64,000 nt of DNA, taken from NCBI GenBank assembly GCA_964017065.1, contig OZ024788.1:3047887-3111886 (forward strand), read 5' to 3'. Position 1 is the stretch's first letter. The number at the start of each line of letters is the position of its first letter. The notes under the pieces are model-generated. The model searched no databases and had not been told where the DNA came from. It saw only the letters and a program-made list of their open reading frames with translations. Source of the stretch: Haliclona indistincta (Eukaryota > Porifera > Demospongiae > Haplosclerida > Chalinidae). Both the position numbers and the translations under genes were made by a program. Positions 11,005 through 21,080 of the stretch are shown here, piece by piece.

Positions 11005-12767
11005 ATGGCTGAGGCACTTGGTCTAAAAGTTGCTAGTGCAGTGTTTAATATAACATTCAGCTCAGCAAAGAGTGCTATTAAAGATCTCTACAAAAGAATT
11101 GCTGATCTTGCAACAATGAAAAAAATCGAGATGTGCTTTGCAGCAGAGTAAGCCAACTACAAGGTATACTACAGCAAATAGAAACTACTGCCTATGACAC
11201 AAATGATGAGGCAATTTTGCGAGGAGTAGAACAAGTTGGGCATGATTTTATGAAATGCTTGGAAACATGTAAACAAATAGAGAAGCGGAGAACACTCCAC
11301 CAGATTTGGAAAGATCCAAGTATTAAAAGAGCATTGAATGAGTTAGACCGCCTGCTCATACACTCCTTGGAAGTCCTAAGCTTTCTCCTCGAAGTATCTA
11401 ATTACCACAGCAATGCTGAAAGGCGAAAGGACTTGAAGCATATTGAAGCGGTTGTACGAAATCCGCGAGCAGGGTGCTATGACTTATTTAGTGACGATAA
11501 GCTAGAAAAAGTAGAAAAGCTGTCTGTCATAGAGCGCAGTCCTGGAGTGCTTCGAGTAGGGTGGGAAAGAGCACACGCAGAATTCTTGCACTATGAGTTG
11601 GAATATGACCAACAGAATGGAGCCTATTTTCAAATAGATAAATCGTTAAATGGGTGCTTACTCGACAGTGCTAAGATTCTTTTCCCCAGCAAATTCAGCT
11701 ATGAAATTCGCATGCGAGCTGTCAATGGTACAGGTCCAGGAGAATGGAGTGATTGGGCAGTTGGTAAATTTACTGTATTGCCTAGTCCACCGCGAAAGCC
11801 GCTTGCAATACATGTATACTCCTCTACCAGTGTCGTACTGGTAGTTGAAAAGCCTCCAGAAGAAGTACGTGTCAAACCAGTGACTCATTATGTGGTTAAC
11901 TATCATGAGGTTGGAGAAAATCAATATACCACGAAGATATTTGACATTACTGAGCTTGAAGCACTGAGCTTGCAAGTAAAGGATACCTTTAAACTCAATC
12001 TGGACTGGAATATCGATGCCACTTCCATGCCAATATACAATGTTAAACTCAGCTTGAGAAATGCAGATGGCGACAGCCTGCCGTTTCAAGACTATACCAG
12101 AACTGGCACAATCTCTCCTGGTAAGCCAGTAGGGCTGAAGGTGGCATTAAAAACCACACATGAAATCGTCATTGAGTGGGAAAAGCCTAAGACAAATTTA
12201 CATCTTGTAAATTACTATGAGGTTCATTGGGGAAGAAATGGGAACACAACAAAACTCACAGAGACCAAGGCGTGTGGTGCTATCTTTAAAAACCTCAAAT
12301 CTGGCAAGTCATATTCTTTCATACTCAGATCTGTAAATAAATTGGGATATAGAAGTGAATTTATCGAAATCAATGTAAAAACCAAATCCATGGCCAAAAA
12401 AGTAGTCAAGTCTGTTGGTGAACATGCAGCTGATGTCGCTGGAGTTACTGTTAAAAGCATAGGACCAAGATTAGTACCCTTTGCACCATCTCATTCTGAT
12501 GTTACTAACACAAGAAGAACGACTGATAGAGAAAGATTAGAACACTATCTCAAGCGGTATCCTGAGACTAACAGGCAGAATCTTATGAATAGAGCTGACA
12601 GTGTAGAGGATAGAGGCAAGCACACAAGAGCAATAAATGCTGAAGGAACAGGAGTTGAAGACAACGTTGAAATTAAGCCACTTGTAACTTCGCAGAATAT
12701 TCCACGTGGCAGCGCAGACAGCAATGAAGATGTCTATTCATCCAGTACTGGATCTGACGTGCATTAG
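11005..12767 (+). CDS. HeLo/MLKL-like helical bundle plus three FN3 domains, frameshifted
   Basis: The start ATG at 11005 (MAEALGLK) follows a likely 50-base 5'UTR intron (10954-11003). The frame runs to a stop at 11149, while the rest continues in another frame to 12767. One extra base in the seven-A run at 11119-11125 would join them into about 587 residues. The first 155 residues are helical, with a C-x-x-R-V-x-x-L pattern and an LEVLSFLLEV helix, resembling the N-terminal four-helix bundle of MLKL/HeLo cell-death proteins. FN3 domains follow at about 171-262, 263-372 and 373-461 (typical W, Y-x-V/L-x-Y and N-x-x-G motifs), then a polar, probably disordered tail. There is no signal peptide or membrane segment, so it is probably cytosolic. 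FN3 identity is good; the bundle assignment is an inference from pattern. Confidence 0.75.
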
Positions 12768-13710
12768 ACGTGAAAGTCGTACTTTGCAGAATGCTACAAT
12801 ATTTTACAGTTGTCTGATTTGTGTGTCATCTAAATGTACCACAATGTGATTATCATACGATCACTTGTCTGTAATCTTTTCTATAAACTAGCTGTGTGTT
12901 AATCCACTTCCCCTCTTACTCTCTATTAAATTTTACTTTCACTTACTAAAATTTCCGTGTACTTGTGTATTTATTTATTTAATTTTCATGTATTTTCGTA
13001 TTAAAATTTAGTGTTTTCGATGATTATACAAGAAAATTAATAATTATTCCACATGTATTTCATTTGGCATTTGCTTCACAGCTTAGTTCTAACATTATAT
13101 CGTGTATACTATGTGATGTCAAGTGTGTGTGTGAGTGCCCTGGTGGTTCTCAACCCAAGGGAATCCCACCAGGGCAGAAGAGAAAAAGCATCGAAGTACC
13201 TCCAGCCGAGCAGCCGATCCATCTGTAAAATGGGTACCTGGTCTTGTACTGGGGAAGCAAAGAACACAGAGGTATTTATTGTTTAAGCCTCTGAGCTCCT
13301 GCGAGTTCATTAGCTAGCTGTGGTTTGAATTAGTATATGCAATTTTAGAGAGAAGTCTGGATTTCCAGCAACAGCAATGGCAAGGTAAGAAAATCTGACA
13401 ATACAAGTTTAAAACCATAATAATTATTAATCAGTTGCTACTTTTATTACTAGTACATGTACATTGTATACTGGTATTAGTGCTGCTAAAAACTGAGGCA
13501 GGCTTTGCTGCAACGTCTTCTAGGTGGTGTAAACCAAACTCTAGATTTTACAGTTGATGGCGAGAGTGTACAAAGTAAATTCAGTGGTATTCTACTTAAC
13601 TTAGAACACCTCTGGCTGACCAATCAAATTGCAGAATTACATCAAAGTATGATCTAATAGTATTCACGAAATCTATTAATAGAAGCACTGTAAATATTAT
13701 TAAAGTTGAT
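12768..13710. other. Intergenic stretch before P4
   Basis: No gene is recognised. There is an isolated ATGGCAAG|GTAAGA at about 13377 that resembles the first exons of array members (start plus a phase-2 donor). It could be an alternative or dead first exon, but nothing else supports it. Confidence 0.3.
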
Positions 13711-13734
13711 CACATGACTTCCAACTATAAAAGG
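13711..13734 (+). promoter_or_regulatory. Putative core promoter of P4 (CACATGACT block plus TATA box)
   Basis: CACATGACTTCC is followed by TATAAAAGG at 13726-13734, about 60 bases before the ATG at 13795. The same CACATGACTCCC element followed by an AT-rich box lies upstream of P5, P6 and P7. Confidence 0.55.
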
Positions 13735-14436
13735 CACATCACCTACACTAGCTACATTGTTTTATTAAACTCCAGGTTCCTAATATCAGCAAAAATGGCA
13801 GAGAGTCAACGTCTTCTGCAAGGTGAATACTGTTCACTGTGAACTTGCATGAGAATCTATAACTAGTCAGTTTTGTTGAATAATCTAATGCTGCCAATGG
13901 CTACCAGGAAAATCACTAGACTGTTTAGGTGACTGGCTGTCACTCATAAATGTATGTAAGATGTAGTGGTTGAAGCATTGAGTAAAATCAGAATAGCATA
14001 ATTTTTCAAATAATTGGAAACAAATAATTATTAATATTGACAATATTTATTATTATTAAAGAGTGCATTGAATTCTTGCATTATGGAAAGTAGTGACTAT
14101 TGATTTCTTATACATAGGTCAAAGAACTAGGTATCAAACAACTGAAAGTACAACAGGCAACAATGATCCCATGAACACAAAAAGAGGTAGGTACCATCAA
14201 AAGGCATAAACATCACCACAACTAGGCATACATGTACATATTATGGTACTTATAACTCTTTTACATATAAAATTTTTACACGTGAGCATGAATTTATATT
14301 TTAAACTAGGTCGCACTAGCTCAAGAATTATCATTGCCGATCGGCAAGGATATGTATGGATGACCTCGAATTAATGTGAAAATGAGTTTTATTATTGGTT
14401 TTACAAGTTATGCATATCTTGTACAACCAATGTATT

Positions 14437-14485
14437 GACTGGTATCAATAACGCCTCCCAGCAGGAGGCGTTATTGATACCAGTC
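14437..14485. repeat. 22-base palindrome at a duplication edge
   Basis: GACTGGTATCAATAACGCCTCC, a 5-base spacer, then its complement. It marks the edge of the copied 5' end of the beta-helix gene, where part of the coding sequence is inverted on itself. Confidence 0.85.
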
Positions 14486-15640
14486 TGGCTGCTACTGTCC
14501 ACATAGATCAGCTTCTGGTTAGCATTATAGCAGAGAGAGACCACTGGCAGAGCCTGTAGAAAGATGACACTCACCATAACAATAATGGCTATAACAATTC
14601 AAACTGCACAACGTAGCTAGCAAACAGCACAATTATATAGAATGCATTGGCAATGTCCCCATGTTCTACAACTGATAAACAATTGATTGAATTGAGCACT
14701 TCCACCACAAGTTGGCTAACACTCGCGGAACTATGCCACTTAGACCATAATGCATAACTTAGTAACCATAATCCTAGGTTGCTCTAAAGAAAGTTAGAAG
14801 TGCATTTTCTATACAGTTCACTTGCAAAACTTGCTGATTTATAGACAACCATAATTTATTACAATAAATTATTCATCTTTTGCGTTAATTGTTGCCAGAT
14901 GAAATTTTCACTGTTTACTCTAACAGAATTGGATTCAAACCACATCACATTTTTCATAATGACGAGCACTACTCTTAATTCACTGTTACCAAGGGCTCAT
15001 CGAACCTTAGCGGCAAGAGGGCATGCAACTCTGAATACCATAGTGTAGACGGCATAGTGCTGAGTGTTACTATGAATAGATATCCGTATAATCACGTAAA
15101 CTTAACATAAACGGACGTTCACAAGAGTGTGCAGGCGTGTCCTGACTTATTTCCGGTTACCACAGGGCGGCAGCGCGTATCAAGAGCGGCAGCTAGTGAC
15201 TTAGTGCCAATGTATAAGCATACTAGCAGTTTACCTGGATCTACTGCATCTAAAACACTTATGAGTACAACCGTGGCTGCCACAGCTTTGTGCAAGAAGT
15301 ACAGACGCTTGAGACAACAGAGCCATTCTCCAGAACTGTTCTCTAGGTCCATCTACGCCTTTGCTTTATGCGCGCTGTGCTGTATCGATGGCGACATCGT
15401 CAGTACAGTGTGTTCTCGCGCGCTCTCAGCATATTATGCTGGTGCACGTGACCAACCGGAAACATTAACTTATTAATAGTTATAAAGTCTATTTATAGTA
15501 ACACTCAGCACTTTGCCGTCTACATTAGTTGCATGCCCTCTAGCCGCTTCACGGCTCGATAAGCCCTTGCTGTTACTACTCTAGCACTACATATAGTACG
15601 TCATATACCAGCAGAGTCCATATTATACACATGTACTTAC
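14461..15640 (-). pseudogene. Copy of the 5' end and promoter of the beta-helix gene
   Basis: From 14461 the + strand matches 40020-40500: the start region (CACCATAACAATAATGGCTA), the signal-peptide codons and the upstream flank (ACTCGCGGAACTATGCCACT). Only the first coding bases of the 1225-residue gene are present, so this is a truncated pseudogene or an extra promoter. It is split by an inserted element at 14985-15577 and lies inside intron 2 of P4 in the opposite orientation. Confidence 0.7.
14985..15577. mobile_element. Non-autonomous element with ~90-base inverted termini
   Basis: The left end (GTTACCAAGGGCTCATCGAA) and the right end are imperfect complements over about 90 bases, including the shared internal word GAGGGCATGCAACT. 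The related sequence at 41050-41100 is an empty site (GAGCACTACT... TCTAGCACTACATA), which supports insertion. No transposase frame is recognised. Confidence 0.7.
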
Positions 15641-15857
15641 AGTGTGCTCACATATCTTGCACACATACATTGTATTTGTGCATAATTCCATAACCGGTCA
15701 GACGTGCCAAGAGTGAGCGGCCTTAAAACCTTTGATAATGCATTCTTGAATGCACGAGAGATTATATATAATAGTACCCAATACAGGTAACAGAGTGTGC
15801 AAGTATGATGAAATAATAACTTATTGTCTCATCATTGCTGTGGTCATTACTGTTAGT

Positions 15858-16800
15858 ACAAGAAAATTAAAGAGATTACTATCGAAATCAAAAGGATGTA
15901 GGGTTGTGAAATCTATCACTGGTCCACAATGTAAACTAACAAGGAACAAGCATGGAATGGTAACACGATTGACTTGCTAACAGACCATAGATCCCTACAT
16001 CAGTGGCTAGTGTGAAGTGCAGTTCAATATCATGCACGTACTGAGCCGTCTTTGTTTCCACCATTGGTTTAGTTTTCCTGTTGTTGATGGCTTTTCTTTA
16101 TTATTAACAATTTTAAACTTGTTGCTAAAAATAATTGTTATGCTGCACATATCAGCTCGCCTATGCATGCATGCAGTGCATATGAGCCCCACCCACACTT
16201 GTTTGTAGGCCTGTACGACGGTTATAATTATCTGGCAAGCACAGAATGGTGATCTTATACGAGCTTACCGTTCTTCGATGACTCCAGACAAATATGTGTT
16301 CTCCGTAATCCATACGGCGTGGCGATACTCAAGCTAGTGCTTGGTCACGTGCGCTAACCACTGCTTGGTCACGTGTGTATTATGCAATCACAATAATGGC
16401 GTCTAACACTTAGCTGACAATGGATCACGATCGAGAAATCGCGGAATTTATATCGCCGTTTCGCTAAAAACAAAGTTCAAAAGGCACCTGCCAGGAGAAT
16501 TTCACGACTGTTCGTGGGTGTTTTGGTCTCGGCACTGCTCGCGTGAAGGCGCTTGGCGAATTGAAGAAAGAAAAAAAGAAGAAAACGAAGATGACGAAAC
16601 TCGATTTTCTAGGTTCGTCACTTTTGTAACAATTTCGAGCAATCTCCTTGCTACTGTAAGATGGAGCAACGCCAGAGAGCAGATTGAGGTTTCTTTTGAC
16701 GTATAAAATTCATCACCAGGCGAAATATCAGCGTTTGAAAGTTAATACATTGTGCGTAGCTGCCATCTTGTTTTCCCTTTCAACCCAGGCACTACCGTGC
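15858..16800. mobile_element. Foldback family F, copy 1 (single arm, inverted body)
   Basis: It starts with the family arm (ACAAGAAAATTAAAGAGATT, then TCGAAATCAAAAGGATGTAG) and continues with the body of the 34946 copy in reverse orientation (GTGCAGTTCAATATCATGCA to ATATCAGCGTTTGAAAG). It lies in intron 2 of P4. The short open frames in it have no known similarity. Confidence 0.65.
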
Positions 16801-17423
16801 CTCCCTAATAGTAATGGTCTGTTGCTATGTCTTCCTAATTTGATCTACAGTAAGTTTAGCAACTATCAGATTGCAGCATTTCGTTGCGCGATGATGTCTA
16901 TTGTTTGCTTTAAAACAAGTCCCATTTGAGGACTGGCCCCTGTTGCTGTGTGTTTGAAGCGAGACCAAGAGCAGACAGAGTGTGAAAGAAAAGAAACAGT
17001 AGGGAAAGAAAAGATAAAAGTTACCACTTCATAGATACCACATGAATGAGCAATTTAAGCTCAAAAATAAATGTGTATGGGCTTGAATTGACCTCCGGGT
17101 CTATTGAAGACATAGCAATTGGGTGATTAACCACAAACACACACTCAGAAATATCAAACTCAGAAATACCAGCATACCTTCTGCAATCACAGCTGTGAAA
17201 AATTAATGCACTAAATTAATTATGTATCTTTTGCAGCAACTGTATTTACCTAGATAATCATTAAAATTCATTTTCAGACCTGTTGGAGAAAGAATGTAGC
17301 GTAGCGGCCTAGCCATCAGAGTTAATATTTTTACTATTGCCCAATTCAACATGTCTCTATACGTATATACTGGCGTTGTTGTAGGACCAGTAGCTTGATA
17401 TGCTGTCGTTACTTGTAATATTA

Positions 17424-17691
17424 CAAGAAAATTAAAAAGATTTCTATCGAAATCAAAAGGATGTAGTGACGAAGAAATCTAACACTGGTCCACAATGTAA
17501 ACTAACAAGGAACAAGCATGGAATGGTAACACGATTGACTTGCTAACAGACCATAGATCCCTACATCAGTGGCTGACTATATCTAGTTCAGCTAGTTGCT
17601 GTTGACTGACACAGCCACTGATGTAGGGATCTATGGTCTGTTAGCAAGTCAATCGTGTTACCATTCCATCCTTGTTCCTTGTTAGTTTAGT
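17424..17691. mobile_element. Foldback family F, copy 2 (arms only)
   Basis: The arm from ACAAGAAAATTAAAAAGATT to CCCTACATCAGTGGCT is followed, after a loop of about 45 bases, by its complement, ending truncated near 17691. It matches 35795-36198 closely. Confidence 0.8.
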
Positions 17692-17936
17692 GCTGTATCA
17701 GACAAGAGACCATAGCCCAAGTGATAAGTCCTGAAAAACACATGTAAATTGGAAATGGGGTGGACATAAAGCGAGAATGGGTATTGCAGATGTTATTAAG
17801 ATTCATGAGATGCTGCTTAGCTACTTACAATATTATTTTATGAAGAAATGCTAACTGGAATGTGCACCGCAATGTATGTATAATGTGTATAAGTGCCCGC
17901 CTAACACAGCACTGACACAATCAGCCTGGCTAGCTA

Positions 17937-18291
17937 CAGTACCGCTCACAAGTAAGTGGACCAACACCCGCGGGAGACTCGCAGGCAACCCGGGGGTAAT
18001 TTTGTCTTGCCCGCGGAACCGTGTATCATTAACCGCGGGTAGATGCAAATACAGAGTGCATCACGCGCTGGTGCGGATACGTGCGAGCACTGTATATGCT
18101 CGCGAAAGTCACACAACGACAACGTGAGTCTGCCTAGCTATCCAGCGGGTCGCGAGTGCATGCAAGGCTGCATGAGGGCCGCGGGTTAGTGTGGTGCGGG
18201 CAGCGGGTACACGTTCACGGACCCGCGGGCACCTCCGAGTTACGCGCGGTTAGCCCGCGGGTTTGAGTACACTTACTCGTGAGCGGTACTG
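17937..18291. mobile_element. GC-rich MITE with TA target duplication
   Basis: The ends CAGTACCGCTCAC...GTGAGCGGTACTG form imperfect inverted repeats of about 40 bases (arms reach ACCCGCGGG) and are flanked by TA on both sides, as for Tc1/mariner-like elements. The interior is markedly GC-rich (repeated CCCGCGG) compared with its AT-rich surroundings. It sits in intron 2 of P4. Confidence 0.8.
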
Positions 18292-18389
18292 TACATTACT
18301 GCAGTTACATGTATCTGTTTTCTAAAGATTTAACAAAAAGTCTTCCATTGCCCTCACAAATGAAACTGATCCCGTTACGACCACTGGGG

Positions 18390-18590
18390 CGACAAGAGCA
18401 ACAACTGGATCGACAAGAACAACAATTGGACCAACCACAACAACAACTGGATCGACAAGTACAACAACTGGTCCGACTAGAACAACAACTGGATCGACAA
18501 GAACAACAACTGGTCCGACTAGAACAACAACTGGATCGACAAGAACAACCCACGAACCGACCAGAACAACCACCGGACCAACAGCAGGAT
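18390..18590 (+). repeat. In-frame Gln-rich minisatellite in P4 exon 3
   Basis: Repeats of CAACAACTGGATCGACAAGA with variants, about 30-base periods, encode QQLDRQ and QQLVRLE. It is open in several frames on both strands; the + frame joins the P4 exons. Confidence 0.9.
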
Positions 18591-20526
18591 CAACCAGGTC
18601 AAGGCATGTTAGATCAGAGTACTAATTTTATGATTAACCCTCAAACATGCACCGAGGGTTAATCAAAAAACAATCATACAAAAGGAGAAAAAATGTATAC
18701 AGTAGGGAATTATATAGCAAGCTTGCTAGTTAATAAAAATTCAGATAACTCTTTTATACTGTGCATATCAAAAAAAACAATTGCAAAACCAAGGCTAGAA
18801 AGCTTTTTAGTAACAAATCTATAGTCTGGTAATTTTTGAGCCTAACAAAGACAAACACTTCCGCACTCATACACACACAGCTGGTTACATGTTTTACTTC
18901 TTTTCAACTACAGATAGTAAAAGTTTTGAAAATATCATAGGTAAGTGTTGATTTGTTAGCTACATGCAGTCAACCATGAATTTTTGATGGTCAATGATGT
19001 GTTTCTTTTGCAGCTGTGATTGCAGAAGGTATGCTGGCATTTCTCAGTTTGATAACATGCCAGCTAATAACATTCAACTACTTTAAGCTACGAGATGAAG
19101 TACCGGGATGGCTACAGAAAGTAGCCAATTTTTTTCTTGTCGTATTTGTAGTAGTAGCTATTGTGTTTAATACTGCACCTGTGGGCTTCGTTTTCAAGTT
19201 GTCGTCTTCAATGTGTCTTACATGTTCAATGTTGAGAAAGTTCCGAACAGTACTTATAATCAAATCCCGTTCATTGCACTTCGTGACATGACAAATGAAC
19301 AAGCTCACTCACTCAGTGACATCAAAATTATCGATAATATGTCAAAATTTGAAGTGTTCTCTAAACTGGTTATCTTGTTCCTCACAATATCGAGTTCTTT
19401 ATCATATTTTCTGTTCATTTTTGTGCTTGGATGTACTTACAAGTGCAGTTCATTCCGAAAACGTATTTGTGAAAAGCCCGATGATCCAGAAATTCAACCC
19501 CTGTTAGATGTACCTGAAGAGAAACCAAATAGTCTCGAACCATTTTGCATCGAGGATGAACAAGAGATATCCACCAAACTTTATCTACGTGAATCTCTGT
19601 ACTTCATCGCATTACTGATAATTAATATTCTGATCTGGGCAGCTTGTTTGGTCATTTTCTCTGTCTATCACTTTAACAAAGAATACTATACTACCGCTAC
19701 TGATAAACGTTTTAAAGACGTTGATTCACGGGTGGAGGCAACTGTCTTCGCCATGTACATGTACTCTCTGCTGTGTACGATTGTCAGTTGCTTCATCTTC
19801 TCAAAAGTGGCTTACTCTGTCAACCACAGGTGCTTAAAACTCTACAATAATTTTGTAAGACCTAAGAATCCAGAGAATGTTTCTGTTTTTCGCTGGTTAG
19901 TTGAACAAGATGATAATTTCACAAAGATGGCACAGCAAACACTGTATTCGTTTGAAGTTTGGTTTACTATCCATTGGGGATTCTACATAGCCACATCGTT
20001 TCTTTCAATAGCACTCGTCTTTGATATTCTGGTCAAGTATATTCAAGCTGAACTTGAAACACCTGCTGACAATGCTATTGGGTTTAATGAAATAGAGCTT
20101 GTTATAGTTGCCTTGTTCACACTGCAGCACTGCTTTCTCTTCCTCTATCCTTGCTTCAAAGCAGCCTCGGTGACTGTGGGTCGTGAAAAACTTATCAAAA
20201 AAGTAAATGCTTATCCGATTTTTGATAGAAATACTCTGAGCCAAGATGAAAAGCGAAATTATATCCAGCACCTTAAGGATAAGAAGTTTGGGTTTCGTAT
20301 CAGCTTCTTATGTGCTCGACTACGATTTGGATTCAACGTTGCCTACATATCGATATTCATCGGTCTCTCTGGAGTGCTACTGAAACTAACTGATTTGTTT
20401 TAGACTAACTAAACTATCAGTGTTAATAATTATTATAAGTACGAAAGTATTTTGTTTTATAGTAGCTTATTATATTTGTGCTAATGTTTTATATACAAGC
20501 TTGATTATGTCTTTACAAAATAGACA

Positions 20527-20915
20527 GCAGCATTCTGAAGGCACGGTATGCGTACATCAATACGTATATCAGCTGCTAGCTTGCTTGGAAGATAGAGCTG
20601 TCATACAAGTATGCTGTGTATCTGACTGCCTCTATGGTACTAAGAGTAAGAACCACTTTCTTTGCAACACAGATTCCCATGTTCATGACACCAGAGATGC
20701 ATGAGGCTGCCACACACATGCATGTACAACAACATTTATAGAGGAGCTCTTTCCTGGAACCATTCAAATTCCTAGTATTGCCCGATCAATATTTTACACA
20801 GTAATAGATTCATACTCTATTGTGTGTAAAGGATCATGAATACCATATTAGTCCATTGTCTTGTGACTGGCAATGAATCCTTAACCTGCATGTCAATTGA
20901 AATATGCTCCAATGT
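20527..20915. repeat. Duplicated flanking blocks downstream of P4, upstream of P5
   Basis: 20527-20590 matches 10427-10465 plus 10635-10660 (downstream of P3), and 20708-20915 matches 6818-7030 (upstream of P3). Duplication units therefore included both flanks of a P3/P4-type gene. Confidence 0.8.
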
Positions 20916-20993
20916 CTTTCCTAGAAACCTACCATGTTTCTATGAATTCAGAGAAATTATCATGTTAAACTTGTGAATATCCAATATATCTGA

Positions 20994-21048
20994 GCACATG
21001 ACTCCCAATAGTGAGTGAATAAAAACACTCTACTGCTCTATATTGTTC
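20994..21048 (+). promoter_or_regulatory. Class A promoter block of P5
   Basis: GCACATGACTCCCAATAGTG is followed by AGTGAATAAAAACACTC and TATTGTTCAG, ending about 35 bases before the ATG at 21081. It shares order and spacing with 27499 (P6) and 30997 (P7). Confidence 0.6.
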
Positions 21049-21080
21049 AGATTTCTAGCCTGCTAGAAACAACTGCAACA

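Larger units (their letters stand above)
13795..20403 (+). pseudogene. Array paralogue P4, frameshifted by a 19-base deletion
   Basis: Model exons are 13795-13822 (MAESQRLLQ), 14118-14186, 18328-18597, 18914-18940 and 19014-20403, all with phase-1 joins. Exon 3 is a Gln-rich minisatellite (QQLDRQ units). In the long exon, alignment to P1 and P3 shows 19 bases missing near 19195, where they have the codons for SWTWICP; this shifts the frame, and the remaining 396 codons from 19213 are open and well conserved. The intact remainder suggests a recent loss, a segregating allele or a sequence error. The 4.1-kb second intron is filled by transposons and a copy of the beta-helix gene's 5' end. The protein would belong to the P1/P3 subgroup. 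Confidence 0.75.

Noticed and set aside
15119..15476. Open frames on both strands, 115 and 77 codons
   Set aside because: They fall inside the inverted-repeat element 14985-15577, with no recognisable motif.
18305..18573. Cys/Ser-rich and Val-rich - strand frames
   Set aside because: Reverse shadows of the Gln-rich repeat in P4 exon 3.
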